A stretch of 64,000 nucleotides of DNA, from the NCBI GenBank assembly GCA_954871525.1, contig OX940867.1:15353343-15417342 (forward strand), written 5' to 3'. Under the pieces are notes generated by a model that searched no databases, was not told where the DNA came from, and was given only the letters and a program-made list of their open reading frames with translations. A program made the translations under genes and the position numbers. This document shows positions 23,726-35,030 of the stretch, piece after piece (position 1 is the stretch's first letter; each line of letters opens with the position of its first letter). The DNA comes from Parietaria judaica (Eukaryota; Streptophyta; Magnoliopsida; Rosales; Urticaceae).

Positions 23726-26154
23726 ACTCCATAGCATCAGTTATTGCTTCATCATCAGCTTCAGTAGCAGGATTACCAGGAGCAGAGGAAGAAGAAGGAA
23801 TGTCTTTTAGGTCGACAGTTGCCGAGGTCTTCTCACGAGCTGGAAAGTCTGAATCAGAACTATCAATCTCCGGGATCTTGGCCGGTGTTCGACCCTCAGC
23901 GGAGGCTTGAGCGGTCTTGACCCACTTCTTCAGGTGGTCAACTTCACTGGTCAAAGGGAGATGAATGGTGAGGTTCTGTTCCAGGGTTTTGCTGATGTGA
24001 TCCAGAATAGAGAGAAATAGATTACCGCCTTCGATGCCTTCAGTAGAGATGGCTGGTGTCGCGCCAGCAGGTTTGACAGTAGTGGCACGCTTGATCAGAT
24101 CACAATTTTCTTCCTTGAAACTGGTCTTGTTGATCAGAATGGGTTCAGCATTGATGGACATGTCCTCCTTATTTTTCAGACCAGGATTCTGAGTCCGCAG
24201 AATAGTTGTGATGAGGGAGGGATATGACAGATTTGTGGACGTGACATTTGACTCGATGAACCTCATGATGTTGTCATAGATAATCTGGCCGAGGTCTATA
24301 GACATCGTGGAAGAGAGGATATTGTCTTGAACCAACTTCCAGAGAATGTAGTGTAGAGCTGACAGTTTGGAGGCCCTGAAATTTACTACATCGGCTGGCC
24401 ACTTGATCTTGTCGTTCTTGGAGAGGACCCGTAGTATGAGTTGTGGGTCTTGTAGAGAGGGGTCACCCAAAGTGATGAAATCCTCAGAGACTTCCCAGCC
24501 AATGGCTTGATTGATGACGGAGGGGGAGAACTCGTAAATTTTTCCACGCACGTAAACTCTAGAGAACCACTTAGAAGATGGCTCGCTGCAACCGCGCATA
24601 AGGTTGGCATAAAAATCATACACCACGGTAGTCAGATGATGAGTAAGAGAGGTGGCAACCTTCAGCAATCCAAGCTCCTGTAGAGTGTCAGGGACTGTTG
24701 TGTTCTTGAATTTCTCGAGGCTAATAATGCGCTCATTTGTGAGTTTGCGCTGCCTATAGAAGTACATCCTTTTCTGAACAGTAGTGTCGAAGTACTCCAG
24801 GTGGATGGCGTCTGCTGGTACGGCACGAGTAACCTTCAGGTGAGCAGCTTTCTTCTTCTTATTGGCAGGAACTTCCGAGACTGCAGTAGGTTCGGCATTG
24901 ATTTTTCCTTTTATTTGACATCGGCAGAAGCTGCAGTTGGCTTGACCTTGGGCTTCTTGGAGGGCTTGGTCTTGAGGTGTTGCAATTCAATGTCAGCCTT
25001 GCGTTTGGACCTAGTGAGGCGAGAAGCTTGTGAAACAGAATCGTGGAGTTGTGGCTTTGAGACAGAGTTAGCAAGGAGATCAAAATTCTCCGACTTGGTG
25101 ACAGGATGAGATCGGTACTTCGGCGAGGGAGTGGATGACCTCTGCAGAGAGGCAACTGAAGCAGTAGCCTTTGGATCTTGGTTTTTGCCTGGAGAATTGT
25201 GGGCTTCAGCAAGTAATCTTGTATCAGCAGTGGTTAAAACCTTCAGAGATGTGTCTGCCGTCTGGACATCAGTAATGACATCACGAGAGGGGGCTCTTCA
25301 GGGTCTGTCATGGATGTGAATGGCTTACCTGTTGCATCTAAAACTAATGGGGTGGTTGAGGCAATGATGGCTGGCTTAGTTGATGGAGGCTTGGATGAGG
25401 ACCCTGATGTGATGTCAGAGAGTATGACAGGTAGTATGGCGTCAGAGGCAGTTGTAGCAGAAGAGGACTTGGCCGCAAATCTGTCTGAGGATTCCTTCGG
25501 TTTATCACCACTTGTAGCGACACCCACCATTTCTAAAATTGTCTCGGAGGCAAGGTGGAGAAGACATGCATGGACATGGAAGTGGTGGCAGAGACACTGT
25601 TGTAGATGGCACGCAGCACAGCCTGAACGGTTGGATCATGAAGAACTGAGTGTTGTTCAGTCGTCAGCTGAGAAGCCTGAATAGAGGCAACTATGTCCTC
25701 TGTCGTCGTAGTGGGTTGGGTTGATGGAGGAACCTGAGAGAGGTGGTCATGCTAAAGCAATTAAAGTAATTCCTAGAACTAAACAAAGAGTGTGTGCCTA
25801 TGTGAGCCCTAGAACAAAAGACCGAACTCGAAGAAAAAATATTCAAATAAAAGAAATTTTCACAGTAAGAATCACACATGCAACCATCACAGACATTGAA
25901 ATCATCCAAAATTATTAATAGTGAAAAGCAAAGAAAAACCTGATGCATAGATTCAATGGGTGATGGATCAGTAGGAACAGGTGAGATGGGGGGTTAGGAT
26001 TCGTCATTGGTTCGGAAGTGGGTATGGCAGTTATCGGAACTGCAGCAATGGGTTCGCCTGACCCTGTCGCAACCTCCTTCGCCTTCTTTGTCTTCTTCGT
26101 CTTCTTCAGTGTGGGTTCATGAGAGGTACTCTTTCCAGTTCGAGTCTTCGCCAT
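23718..26154 (-). pseudogene. Copia-3 envelope-like / plant transposon-protein ORF
   Basis: Starts at 26154 (MAKTRTGKSTSHEP, then a Lys-rich KKTKKTKKAKE stretch). Low-complexity Ser/Thr/Pro pieces follow in shifting frames (25530-25243, 25212-24859), then an open 349-codon frame 24767-23718. This frame has DFYANLMRGC, FSRVYVRGKIYEFSPSVIN and SALHYILWKLVQDNI. The VRGKxYEFSPxxIN block is typical of the plant Transposase_32 / 'envelope-like' proteins found behind pol in some copia elements. Its stop codon lies in LTR-derived sequence, so the natural C-terminus is lost. No clear membrane segment is visible, so 'env' is a label rather than a proven function. Confidence 0.65.
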
Positions 26155-26553
26155 CAGAGAATTCGGGTGGTCGAAGAGTGAGGGGTGGAGAGAGAGAGTG
26201 AGGGAGGGAGAGAGCGAAGAGAGAGGGAGACAAAAAGAAATGATGAAGGAGTGTGGAGAAGGTTAAGACACGAAGTGCGACAAAAGGGGGAGAAAATGAA
26301 AAAGTTGGAATAAATGGGAGGGATTTGAAAAATAATTCAAATTAAACTCAACATCCATTTAAAAAAAAAATCAAATAATCAGAATATAATCCCACGAATT
26401 ATGTCGAAAGAAAAAAAATGCCCTTTTTATTAATTATTTTTATGATTTATTTATTTATTTATTTTATATATAAAAAAATCAAAATAGTGGAAAACACACA
26501 AACACACAAACACACAAATAAATTAATATCAAATAATAAAGTAAAGAAGGATA

Positions 26554-28524
26554 TCAGATCCGGCAGATGCCTATTTTGCGCCGAAGATCTTCAAAGCGAG
26601 ACGCATCCAGTGGTTTGGTGTAGATGTCAGCAAGGTTCTCTATTGTCGTGACATGGTCCATGAGAACAATCTTTTTCTCCACCAACTCACGAATGAAGTG
26701 ATGCCTGATATCGATGTGCTTGGTCCTTGAATGCTGGACAGTATTTTTGGATATGTTGATAGCACTTTGGCTGTCACAGAGAAGCTTGAGTCTTTGTTGA
26801 TGCACACCATAGTCGCTGAGCATTTGTTTCATCCAAAGTAATTGTGTACAGCAGCTAGCGGCAACAATATATTAAGATTCAGCAGTTGATAGGGAGATGG
26901 AGTTCTGCTTTTTGCTGAACCAAGACACCAAATTTTCTCCAATGAAGAAACAACCACCGGTGGTGCTTTTTCTATCGTCAGCATCTCCAGCCCAATTGGC
27001 ATCACTATAAACTGTCAAAAAAAGAAGAGAACCACGAGAATACCAGAGACCATAATCAATTGTGCCAGAGACATACCTGATGATCCTTTTAGCAGCAGTG
27101 CGGTGTGATTCTTTGGGATCAGGCTGATATCGTGCACACACACCTACACTTTGACATATATCTGGTCTACTAGCACTAAGGTATAATAAGCTGCCTATAA
27201 TACTGCGATAGAGTTTAGGATCAACAGAGACACCATCCTGATCTTTAAAAAAAAAATTGGATGTGGAAATTGGTGTCCTGATAGCACGGGACTCTGCGAG
27301 TCCAAATTTTTTGACAATGTTTTTGGCATATTTAGATTGAGAGATAAAAAAGCCATTGTCAGTCTGAGAAACCTGTAAACCAAGAAACATGGAGAGTTCT
27401 CCAACCATACTCATCTCGAATTCTCGCTCCATCATAGAGATAAACTCTTTTACTAATGCACCTGAAGTAGATCAAAAGACAATATCGTCAACATAAATCT
27501 ATGCAATAATAGTGTTAGAGTGATACCTATGAATGAATAAAGTCTGATCGGAGCCGCCTCGTTGGTATCCTTTGTTTTCAAGATGTTTGGTGAGCCTTTC
27601 ATACCACGCACGGGGTGCTTGTTTGAGGCCGTACAGTGCCTTGTTTACCTTGAATACATAGTTAGGGAGATATGGATCTGCAAACCCTTAAGGTTGGCGC
27701 ACGTATACTTCTTCTTCAATAACTCCATTTAAAAATGTACTCTTTACATCCATTTGATATAATTTGAAGTTTAGGCTGCATGAGATGGCAAGAAGAAGTC
27801 TGATTGATTCAAGTCGTGCAACCGGAGCAAAGGTCTCATCAAAATCCACTCCTTCCACTTGAGTATATCCTTGAGCAACTAGACGGGCCTTGTTTTTTAT
27901 CACAGAACCTTTTTCATCTGTTTTGTTCTTGAAGATCCACTTTGTTCCAATCACATGAAGGACACTGGAGGAGGGTACAATTTCTTCGGGTGTGGCTGTT
28001 GGTGTGTCTTCAAGTGTCACATCAGAAACTGTATTGTCAGTTGAGCTTGTTGATGCTTTAGCAGATGGCGTTGGTGCAGGAGTTGAAGTAGAGGATTTGT
28101 CTATGGAAGATTCTCTACGCATGGTTACTAAGTCCTCTAGTGACCTCGGAAGTCCATATTTGACAGCTGCTGACGCGGGAGGAGGCTCATCATCAATGAT
28201 AACGTTGAAAGATTCCATGATCACCTTTGTTCTGTTGTTGTAGACCTGATAGGCATGACTTGTTGCAGAGTATCCAAGAAATATCCCTTCATCACTCTTT
28301 GGGGCAAACTTTGATGTATGTGTCCTGTCATTCAAAACAAAACAACGACTTCCAAAAATTTGAAAATGGGAAACATTTGGTTTCTTACCTCGCCAGATCT
28401 CATATGGTGTTTTATTAGTTTTGGGGCGGAAGTACACTCGATTGATAATGTGACACGCTGTGTTCACTGCTTCTGCCCACCATTTTGGATTCAACTCCTT
28501 TGAATTAAGCATCACTCTGGCCAT
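26554..28524 (-). pseudogene. Copia-3 integrase end, RT and RNase H, broken
   Basis: 28524-27688 reads [19 protein letters not shown], then [13 protein letters not shown], a Ser/Thr/Pro linker, and RT with [27 protein letters not shown] and [13 protein letters not shown] stop after YVRQP is followed by frames holding YVDD (27475-27495). 27435-26872 has FEMSMVGELSMFLGLQV, RSIIGSLLYLSASRPDI and YSDANWAGDADDRKS. The final part, 26832-26554, has CDSQSAINISKN and ADIYTKPLDASRF and ends GICRI. Several stops inactivate it. Confidence 0.9.
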
Positions 28525-28563
28525 CTCTTATAGTGTCCTATTTTTTTGTTCCACGTCTCCATT

Positions 28564-29142
28564 TTATTGAGGAGTTATTAGAGAAGAAAAATCATAAGAG
28601 ATTCCATTTGCATTGCAGTAGTCGGCAAACATTAAATTTTCAAATTCCTTCCCGTGGTCGCTTCGAATGCGGACAATCTTTCCACTAGAGATTCCCTTTT
28701 GGTTTTGAACTTGTGTGCACAATGTTTTGAAATTCTTGAAAGTTTCACTTTTGTCCTGCAAGAATTTAACCCACGTGAATCTAGAAAAATCATCAACACA
28801 TACAAGAATGTACCTTTTTTTCCCTGAGATGATGACTGCTGTCGGACCAATGAGGTCGATATAAAGGATCTCAAGAACTCTGGAAGTGATAATGGAGCTG
28901 ACAGCTTTGTGACTACTCTTTTTCTGTTTTCCAAGTTGGCAGGGTCCACACACACCATTGTGAGATTTTCTAAGAGAAGGAAGACCAATGACACCTTGGT
29001 TGTGAGAAATGTTTACCAGGTAGCGATCATTGATATGACCTAACTTTTCGTGCCAAAGATCCCAAGTAGCGTCCGAGGTTCTGAAACAAACATCATTTTT
29101 CACAAGAAGATAACAATTGTCTACATATCTTTCTCCTGCCAT
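28564..29142 (-). pseudogene. Copia-3 GAG-pre-integrase and integrase core
   Basis: Pre-integrase has LWHEKLGHINDRYL and CGPCQLGKQKK. The integrase core has YIDLIGPT, VDDFSRFTWVKFL and IRSDHGKEFEN (second acid D present). The frame ends after SSLITPQ at 28564, just before the segment with the catalytic Glu, which lies in a broken stretch before 28524. Confidence 0.88.
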
Positions 29143-29217
29143 GACATGGGTTAGGTCATCACTGAAAACAAAATATCTAGTGCGAGTGAATAAGACATTA
29201 TGTTCAGTATCAAAAAT

Positions 29218-29571
29218 CTAGCTAATGCTGATCAGGTTAGCTTTTAGATTTTCAACCAGTAGAACACCCGTCAACTTAGGATAGCCAGGGAGCATCAGGT
29301 CTCCTACACCAATTACATCGCTTCTTCGACCATCACCAAATGAGACTTTGCCACAAAACCTTGTAATGTTAATCAAATACTCTCGATGTCTAGTCATATG
29401 ACGAGAACATCCACTGTCAAAATACCAAGCTTCTTCAGCAGTAGAATGAAGAGATGTATAAGCAACAAAACAGTTGTAATTATGAATAATAGGTTTGGGT
29501 ATCCATTCTCTTCTAAATTTTCCAGTATTAAAACTTTGAAAAGAGTCATCCTTAGTGATTAGGGTTATCAT
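29218..29571 (-). pseudogene. Copia-3 protease region
   Basis: WYFDSGCSRHMT gives the D-S-G active site of a copia protease, followed by VSFGDGRRSDVIGVG. It ends at a stop after LISIS. The downstream 29217-29143 stretch belongs to the same polyprotein in a disrupted frame. Confidence 0.85.
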
Positions 29572-29579
29572 TCTTCAAT

Positions 29580-31471
29580 TAAAAAGACTCTTAAACAGAA
29601 TGTTACACTGATCAATGATATGACCTTGAAGATGACAAAAGTCGCATCATGTCATGACACTAGTCTTCACGAGAGAATCAAGTTGTTCAGTGTAACGAGT
29701 AAAAGTTGATTCAAGAGACGGAATGGTTTTTAACACTGGATTTTGAGATTTGATAAATGTTTTTCTGGATACAAACCTTTGTTACTGGTACGGGGTTGGA
29801 ATTTGTTCACCTGATTTGCAGAATTATAGTATGGATCAAATTGTTGAACAGCATAGGAGGGTCCCATGGTAGGTATTTTTGGAAATATTTTTCCCCCTTC
29901 TTCTTTGTAGCCTATTCCACGAACATCTCCACTCCTTTTGGATTGATCAATGATTTCTAGCTTCACCTTTCCCGTGTTGAATTTTGAATAGAGTCTTCAA
30001 GACTTTGAATTTTCTTGTTCTTTTCTGACATCTTTTGAACAAGATTTCTGGTGACTAGATCAGAGGAGCTCAATTTGTTTGAGAGAGACTCAATGGTCTT
30101 CTTATATTCATCAATTTGCAGGGTTAGTATAGAACTTTAGAGTTTTGAGCACATACCTGAAGCCATTTTTTGTACATGTCATCGTACATTTCTTGAACAT
30201 CTTCCTCAGAGGATGAATCCATATTTTTACCGTCAGATTCTGTTGTCATGTATGCTGACGTACTAGCACCTTCTTCTTCGTCAGAGGAGTATGAAATGAG
30301 TCGACTGGAGAACGCAACAAAAATATTTACGAGTCCTCCTTCTTCATCATTGTCATCCTCATTGTCATCTTAAGAACTTTCATGGTTGACTGGATTATGA
30401 TATGATTTGGACTCGTTCTTCTTCGCAGTGTTGATGCACTCATTTTGATAGTGACCAAAACCTTCACATTCTCTGCATTGGACTCCTTTGGTGGATCTTG
30501 ACGATTCTTTAGATTTATTCTTATGATATTTTGATGAGCTCTGATTTGAAGATGATTTGATTTGACGATTCTTTGATGAGCTCTGATTTGAAGATGATTT
30601 GAATCCTTTGGTGGATCTTGACGATTCTGGAAAAGTTTTTCTTTGTACTGAATTTCTTCATAACCCTGCCAAAAATTTTGGTTAGTAGAGCAAGATAATC
30701 AACATTAGTCTCAGAGTTTCCTGAATCTCCAGTGGATGAGCGAAAAACAAGACTCTTCTCTTGTTTGATGTCAAGATGATTCAGTTCAAAAGTTTTCAAG
30801 ATCCCCATCAGTTCTGCCATGGTCATGGATTCAATCTTCTTATTTTCTTCAATGGCAGGAATCTTAGGAAGGAAGTTTTTGGGAAGAGATCTGAGAGTTT
30901 TCCAAATTAGTTCAGCATCAGAGTATCCCTTTCCAAGACGAGAAGCTTGATTGGCCAGTTCTTGAAGACGAGCATTGAAGTCAGAGATAGATTCATTTTC
31001 CTCCATTTTTAGTTTTTCAAATTGAGAGGCAAGATGTTGTCTATTGGATGCTCTAACTGTATATGTTCCTTCATGAAGGAGTTGAAGGCATTCCCAAGCC
31101 TGTTTAGCAGTAGTGCAAGTGGCCATCTGGTTGAATTGTCTTTCGTCAATTGCAAAAACAATGGCATTGAGAGCTCTGGAATTTGCAAGAGCAACTTCTT
31201 TTTCGGCATCATCCCAACTTGCAAGGAGCTTTGGTGACGCGACACCATTAACGACAGTGACAAGATGCTTCCAACAATCTACAATGCTAGGCCACGCATT
31301 GACATCGATTGATTGAATGTAGATGATCATTCTGGCTTTCCGGTAGGAGTAGTTTGAACCATCCAGTATAGGAGGCCTTACAATTCCAGCAGTTTCTCTA
31401 GATCCCATTTTGAAAATAGTCAAGCAGATCTTTTCACACTTTACACTGAAACCAAAGCAAACGTTAAGCAT
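29580..31471 (-). pseudogene. Copia-3 gag, 3' half broken
   Basis: The conserved gag starts with RPPILDGSNYSYRKARMIIY and runs through FNARLQELANQASRLGKGYSD and PAIEENKKIESMTMAELMGIL, typical of SIRE-type UBN2 gag. The frame breaks near 30520, within a short direct duplication (about 30530-30600). A complete zinc knuckle, CRECEGFGHYQNEC, is readable at about 30440-30482. The remainder is acidic and lies in several frames. The ATG at 31471 lies just inside the PBS; an inner Met before GSRETAGIVRPP may be the real start. Confidence 0.83.
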
Positions 31472-31474
31472 ACC

Positions 31475-31486
31475 CGCTCTGATACC
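31475..31486 (-). other. Copia-3 primer-binding site
   Basis: The minus strand reads TGGTATCAGAGC, complementary to the 3' end of initiator Met tRNA, 2 bp from the LTR. Confidence 0.85.
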
Positions 31487-31488
31487 AA

Positions 31489-32182
31489 TTGTAAAGAAGT
31501 ATTTTCGCGTTGCACATATAATATGACGTTATAATCGTGCACGATAGGAATAAAGAGAGTGCGGAAAAGTAAAGGAACACCAATACTTTTTGGTAACGCA
31601 GTTCAGACTTCCTGTCACTACTTCTGCGGGGCACTCACCCATATTAATAAACCAAGAGATTACAATCAGTAATACAAACAGGATTCAAAGCGTAAACAGG
31701 AAACTCCCCCTTGTTGTCACGACAACAACTTTGACATCCGAAGTAAACTCTTGATGAACTTGCAAGATCCCCTTGCAGCAATCAGCTACGAACGTCCCGT
31801 CCTTCTCCACTTCACTCGTGAATTGGTGATTGACTTCTCTCGAAGATTCTAGAGATTTTCTCTGTAAGTGCTAACGAAATAAGACCTCATTAGCCGGGAC
31901 ATATAGGAGTTGCACACTGATTCCATTCCATAAATCAGCTCATGAAATCTCTACTCTAATTAGAACAATCACTCAAATCTCTTCATTCATTCCAGCATGA
32001 TATTCAACATTAACTTCAGGGAGATAACGACTCAATCACTCCTTGATTGAGGATGCGACTTATAACTTTCCTGAAATTTATCAGCAGCTATCATGACATC
32101 AAGGATGTCAATACTTTCCATAAATAGACAAATCGAACCATGAAATAATGAATACTTAATAATCGCAAATCATGATTCAACA
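31489..32182 (-). repeat. Copia-3 5' LTR (694 bp)
   Basis: TGTAAAG...ATTCAACA. It adjoins the PBS on one side and the CTAGG target duplication on the other. Confidence 0.88.
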
Positions 32183-32476
32183 CTAGGCTTATTTTTGAGA
32201 TGTTTCAAAGAACAATACTCAATGTTGTCATCATTGCATATAATTAAATAAAAGAATAAGAGAAATCCGAATATATACACATATGTAAAATTTGAGTAAC
32301 ATGTATATAAACACAGTATAGATATATACGAATTTTGATAGGCTTAAGCTTCCATTATTGTCGAACCAACATCAAATAGTGCCATCATTAGCCATCATAG
32401 CAAGAGATCGTAGCTGGGAAGAAGTGAAAGAATATTAGCTCAAGTGTGATTTCTTAGAGAAATCGTGCTGATAACG

Positions 32477-32766
32477 TGTTGTAAAATAAAGAGATTGCTA
32501 GAGATAATAAGAACAATGTAGAGAGAATTTGTATTGCTTATGTCTTGATGCTTTACAATGGCCTCTATTTATAGGCTCAAGATGTGTACATAAAAGGGCA
32601 TAACATTAATACAATACACATTGTATCATCCAATCAAATAGTATTCTCTAGAATTCTCCATCTCTAGAATCCTCCGATGTCTCTAGATTTCTCCATCTCT
32701 AGAATCATCCACCATCTTTAGAATGCTCCATGGATATTGTAGATGTCATCCAATATATTCATAACA
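32477..32766 (-). repeat. Copia-2 5' LTR (290 bp)
   Basis: TGTTGTAAAA...TTCATAACA, partner of 18101-18400. The PBS-like minus-strand sequence next to it reads CGTTATCAGCACGATT. Confidence 0.93.
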
Positions 32767-32937
32767 GAAATTTTATTTTAAATAGAATAAAGTATAAAAT
32801 TATAAATGACATTGAGTAAAAATGAAGCAATAAATAAAGTAAATGAAGCAATAAATATTTGTATAACAATGAGTATATCATTAATATTCTTAAGACTTTA
32901 TTACTTACTTAAAAATTAGAATATCCTTATTATGAAC

Positions 32938-33736
32938 TAGGGGTGAAAATTTTGTCACCGCTTCCCGGTTTCGTCCCGGTTCCGGTACCGGTTCCGGACC
33001 GGTTTAAGAAAAAAAAGGGAAATTGTGTTTAAAACCGGGAACCGGTACTTCCCGGTTCCCGATTTTCGAAACCGTGAACCGGAACCGGGAACCAGAACCG
33101 TTTTTCCCGATTTTTGGTACCGGTTCCGGTTTATGTATTTTTATGTCGTTTTTTTTAAATATTTTTATGTCGTTTTGGTTTAATATGTCATTTTGTTTTC
33201 TTTAGAATTATATGTCGTTTTTTACCATTAAAAAAATTAGGGTTTATGCCTCCTTCCTCATTCCTCTCTCTCGCTTGCGACTCTTTATCCCCACCTTCTC
33301 TCTGCTTTTGGCTTTTCCTCGTCCAGGTTTGATTTCCTTCTGTGAAATATCTTTTATGGTTTATTCTATGTCAATTGCACCCCTTCAAAAGGCTTGATTT
33401 CCTCGCTTTCTTCTTTGATTTCGGTTTCTTTTCCTTCTCTCAAGTTTTTCTTTTTTTCTTCGAATGATTCCAGCCCTCTTATGTGATTTCGGCGCTGCTT
33501 TCCTCCCGACTCCAGAGAACGGTTTACTCCCGGTTTTAGTCACGAATTATATCACGAATTTTTTCACGATTCTCTCACGAATTTTTCCCGGTCCCGGTTC
33601 CGGTTCCAGTTTTCAAAAAAAGGGGGAAATATACAATTGGAACCGGGAACCGGTACCAAGAAAAAAAATCCCGAATTTTCAAGATAGGTACCAAAAAATA
33701 AAAATATACCGGTTCCCGGTTCCGCTTTCACCCCTA
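32938..33736. mobile_element. hAT-1: non-autonomous hAT element with intact TSD
   Basis: The termini are TAGGGGTGAAA and its inverse TTTCACCCCTA. A perfect 8-bp duplication TTATGAAC flanks it (32930-32937 and 33737-33744). Both subterminal regions are dense in (A)CCGGTTCC words on both strands. The centre (33235-33480) looks like a gene leader (AGGGTTT, CT-rich, GTTTGATTT), perhaps left from the parent transposase gene. No transposase is encoded. Confidence 0.88.
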
Positions 33737-33744
33737 TTATGAAC

Positions 33745-34087
33745 TATTACTAAAAGACCAACCTATTTAAAAATAAAACAAATCGGGAAGACTGATTTGG
33801 TAGGTGATCTACGATGAGTTTGTTGATTAAGATATATCACATATTCACATATGGTCTTTAGAAATTTTGTTAATGATATAATTCACACATATATGTATCA
33901 TGAAGATTTTGTAGTATAAATAAAATTGAAAAGACATCAAAAGTCGAATATTGGTAGGCTGAAGAAGCAGATGTGAAGGCGGTCAAGTTGGGTTTGGTCG
34001 GCCATGTTTGTCGGAATCGTAGTCAACACCCTCAGATCCTTATTCACCAATATTGCTCGCCACATGCTCTGTCAAAAACACATCAAT

Positions 34088-34125
<38 letters not shown>

Positions 34126-34560
34126 TACATATAAATCAATAATAAGACGGACTTGTTATGGTCAATGCCAAATTGTGTATTTACAAAAAAAGATAACAGC
34201 CATAGCTATATTCAAGTTTTAAATAAATAATAGCAATTACTTACTAAAATTGCTTCGAAATACTCAAAGATCTATATTATTCAGTCTCTATTCTGTTATT
34301 CCCCTTAAGAAAATACGTTAGATCATATTAGTTAACTAGAATTCTTTGTCATTGTTGTAGTATCGGCGTGTTAAAAAAAAAAAAAAAGATAAACTTTATT
34401 CACGGCATCTATAAATAAAAAATAAAAACGAAAAAATACAGAATCTACACTTTTACATAGCATTACAACTGGTACAAATAAAATTTAAATATATAATTAA
34501 TTTTTTTGCCTAAACGCTTAAATTTAAGCACATTTGTCGCTAAAGTGTGATATTTTTTTT
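33745..34560. other. AT-rich spacer
   Basis: No gene seen. Contains an (AT)n run at 34090-34121 and poly-A near 34374-34387. Confidence 0.6.
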
Positions 34561-35030
34561 CGGGTTAATGACGACAAAAATATTCAAAGTTTGGTCAAAG
34601 AACTCCTTGTGTACCTAAAGTTTAAAAGTGGTGGTAAAAATACCCAAAGTCGCATTTGGGGAGTTGACCACTCAATTCTCGTAACGTCGTTAACTTACCC
34701 GTTAACTATGGTCACGCAGACAAACGTGGGTTGCTGACATAATAATTTTTGCTACATGGATGAGCCCAAATCAGCTTCGTTTACGACAAAACAATGAATT
34801 AAACCCCTAATTAATACTATTTATACAACTAGTTGAACTCCTAATGATTACACTTAACAAAACAAATTTGTCCACGTGGCCAGAGTTAGCGGGTAAGTTA
34901 ACGTCATTACGAAAATGGAGTGGTCAACTCCCTAAATGCGACTCTGGGTATTTTTGCCACCACTTTTAAATTTTAAGTACACGAGCGGTTCTTTAACCAA
35001 ACTTTGGGTATTTTTGCCTTCATTAACCCT
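34561..35030. mobile_element. MITE-1: long terminal inverted repeat element
   Basis: The left arm from 34561 (GGGTTAATGACGACAAAAAT) is matched by the reverse complement of the right arm ending 35030 (GGGTTAATGAAGGCAAAAAT) for close to 200 bp, with a short AT-rich centre near 34800. It is flanked by T-rich runs that could be a 9-bp target duplication, as for Mutator-like elements, but low complexity makes this uncertain. The transcript would fold into a long hairpin. Confidence 0.75.

Larger units (their letters stand above)
23383..32182 (-). mobile_element. Copia-3: SIRE-like copia element with env-like ORF, nested in Copia-2
   Basis: Both ends carry a perfect TSD, CTAGG (23378-23382 and 32183-32187). 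The complete 5' LTR is at 31489-32182, next to a PBS TGGTATCAGAGC (initiator Met tRNA type). Only the outer part of the 3' LTR survives (23383-23725). Gag and pol fit the SIRE/Maximus lineage, which often has an additional ORF between pol and the 3' LTR, as here. A deletion removed the end of that ORF, the PPT and the inner half of the 3' LTR. The shared LTR part differs by roughly 6 % plus a 13-bp indel. Confidence 0.9.
18101..32766 (-). mobile_element. Copia-2: Ty1/copia element, interrupted by Copia-3
   Basis: The LTRs at 18101-18400 and 32477-32766 have a perfect TSD, GAAAT (18096-18100 and 32767-32771). The polypurine tract AAAGGGGGAG (minus strand, 18401-18410) and a PBS-like site at 32461-32476 give minus orientation. 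Gag and pol lie at 22919-18525. The leader between PBS and gag is split by the 8.8-kb Copia-3. The two LTRs differ at 13 aligned sites plus 12-bp and 2-bp indels (about 4.5 % substitutions). All ORFs are broken. Confidence 0.93.

Noticed and set aside
25310..25684. 124-codon plus-strand frame in Copia-3
   Set aside because: It is the complement of the Ser/Thr/Pro-rich part of the env-like ORF region and has no motif of its own.
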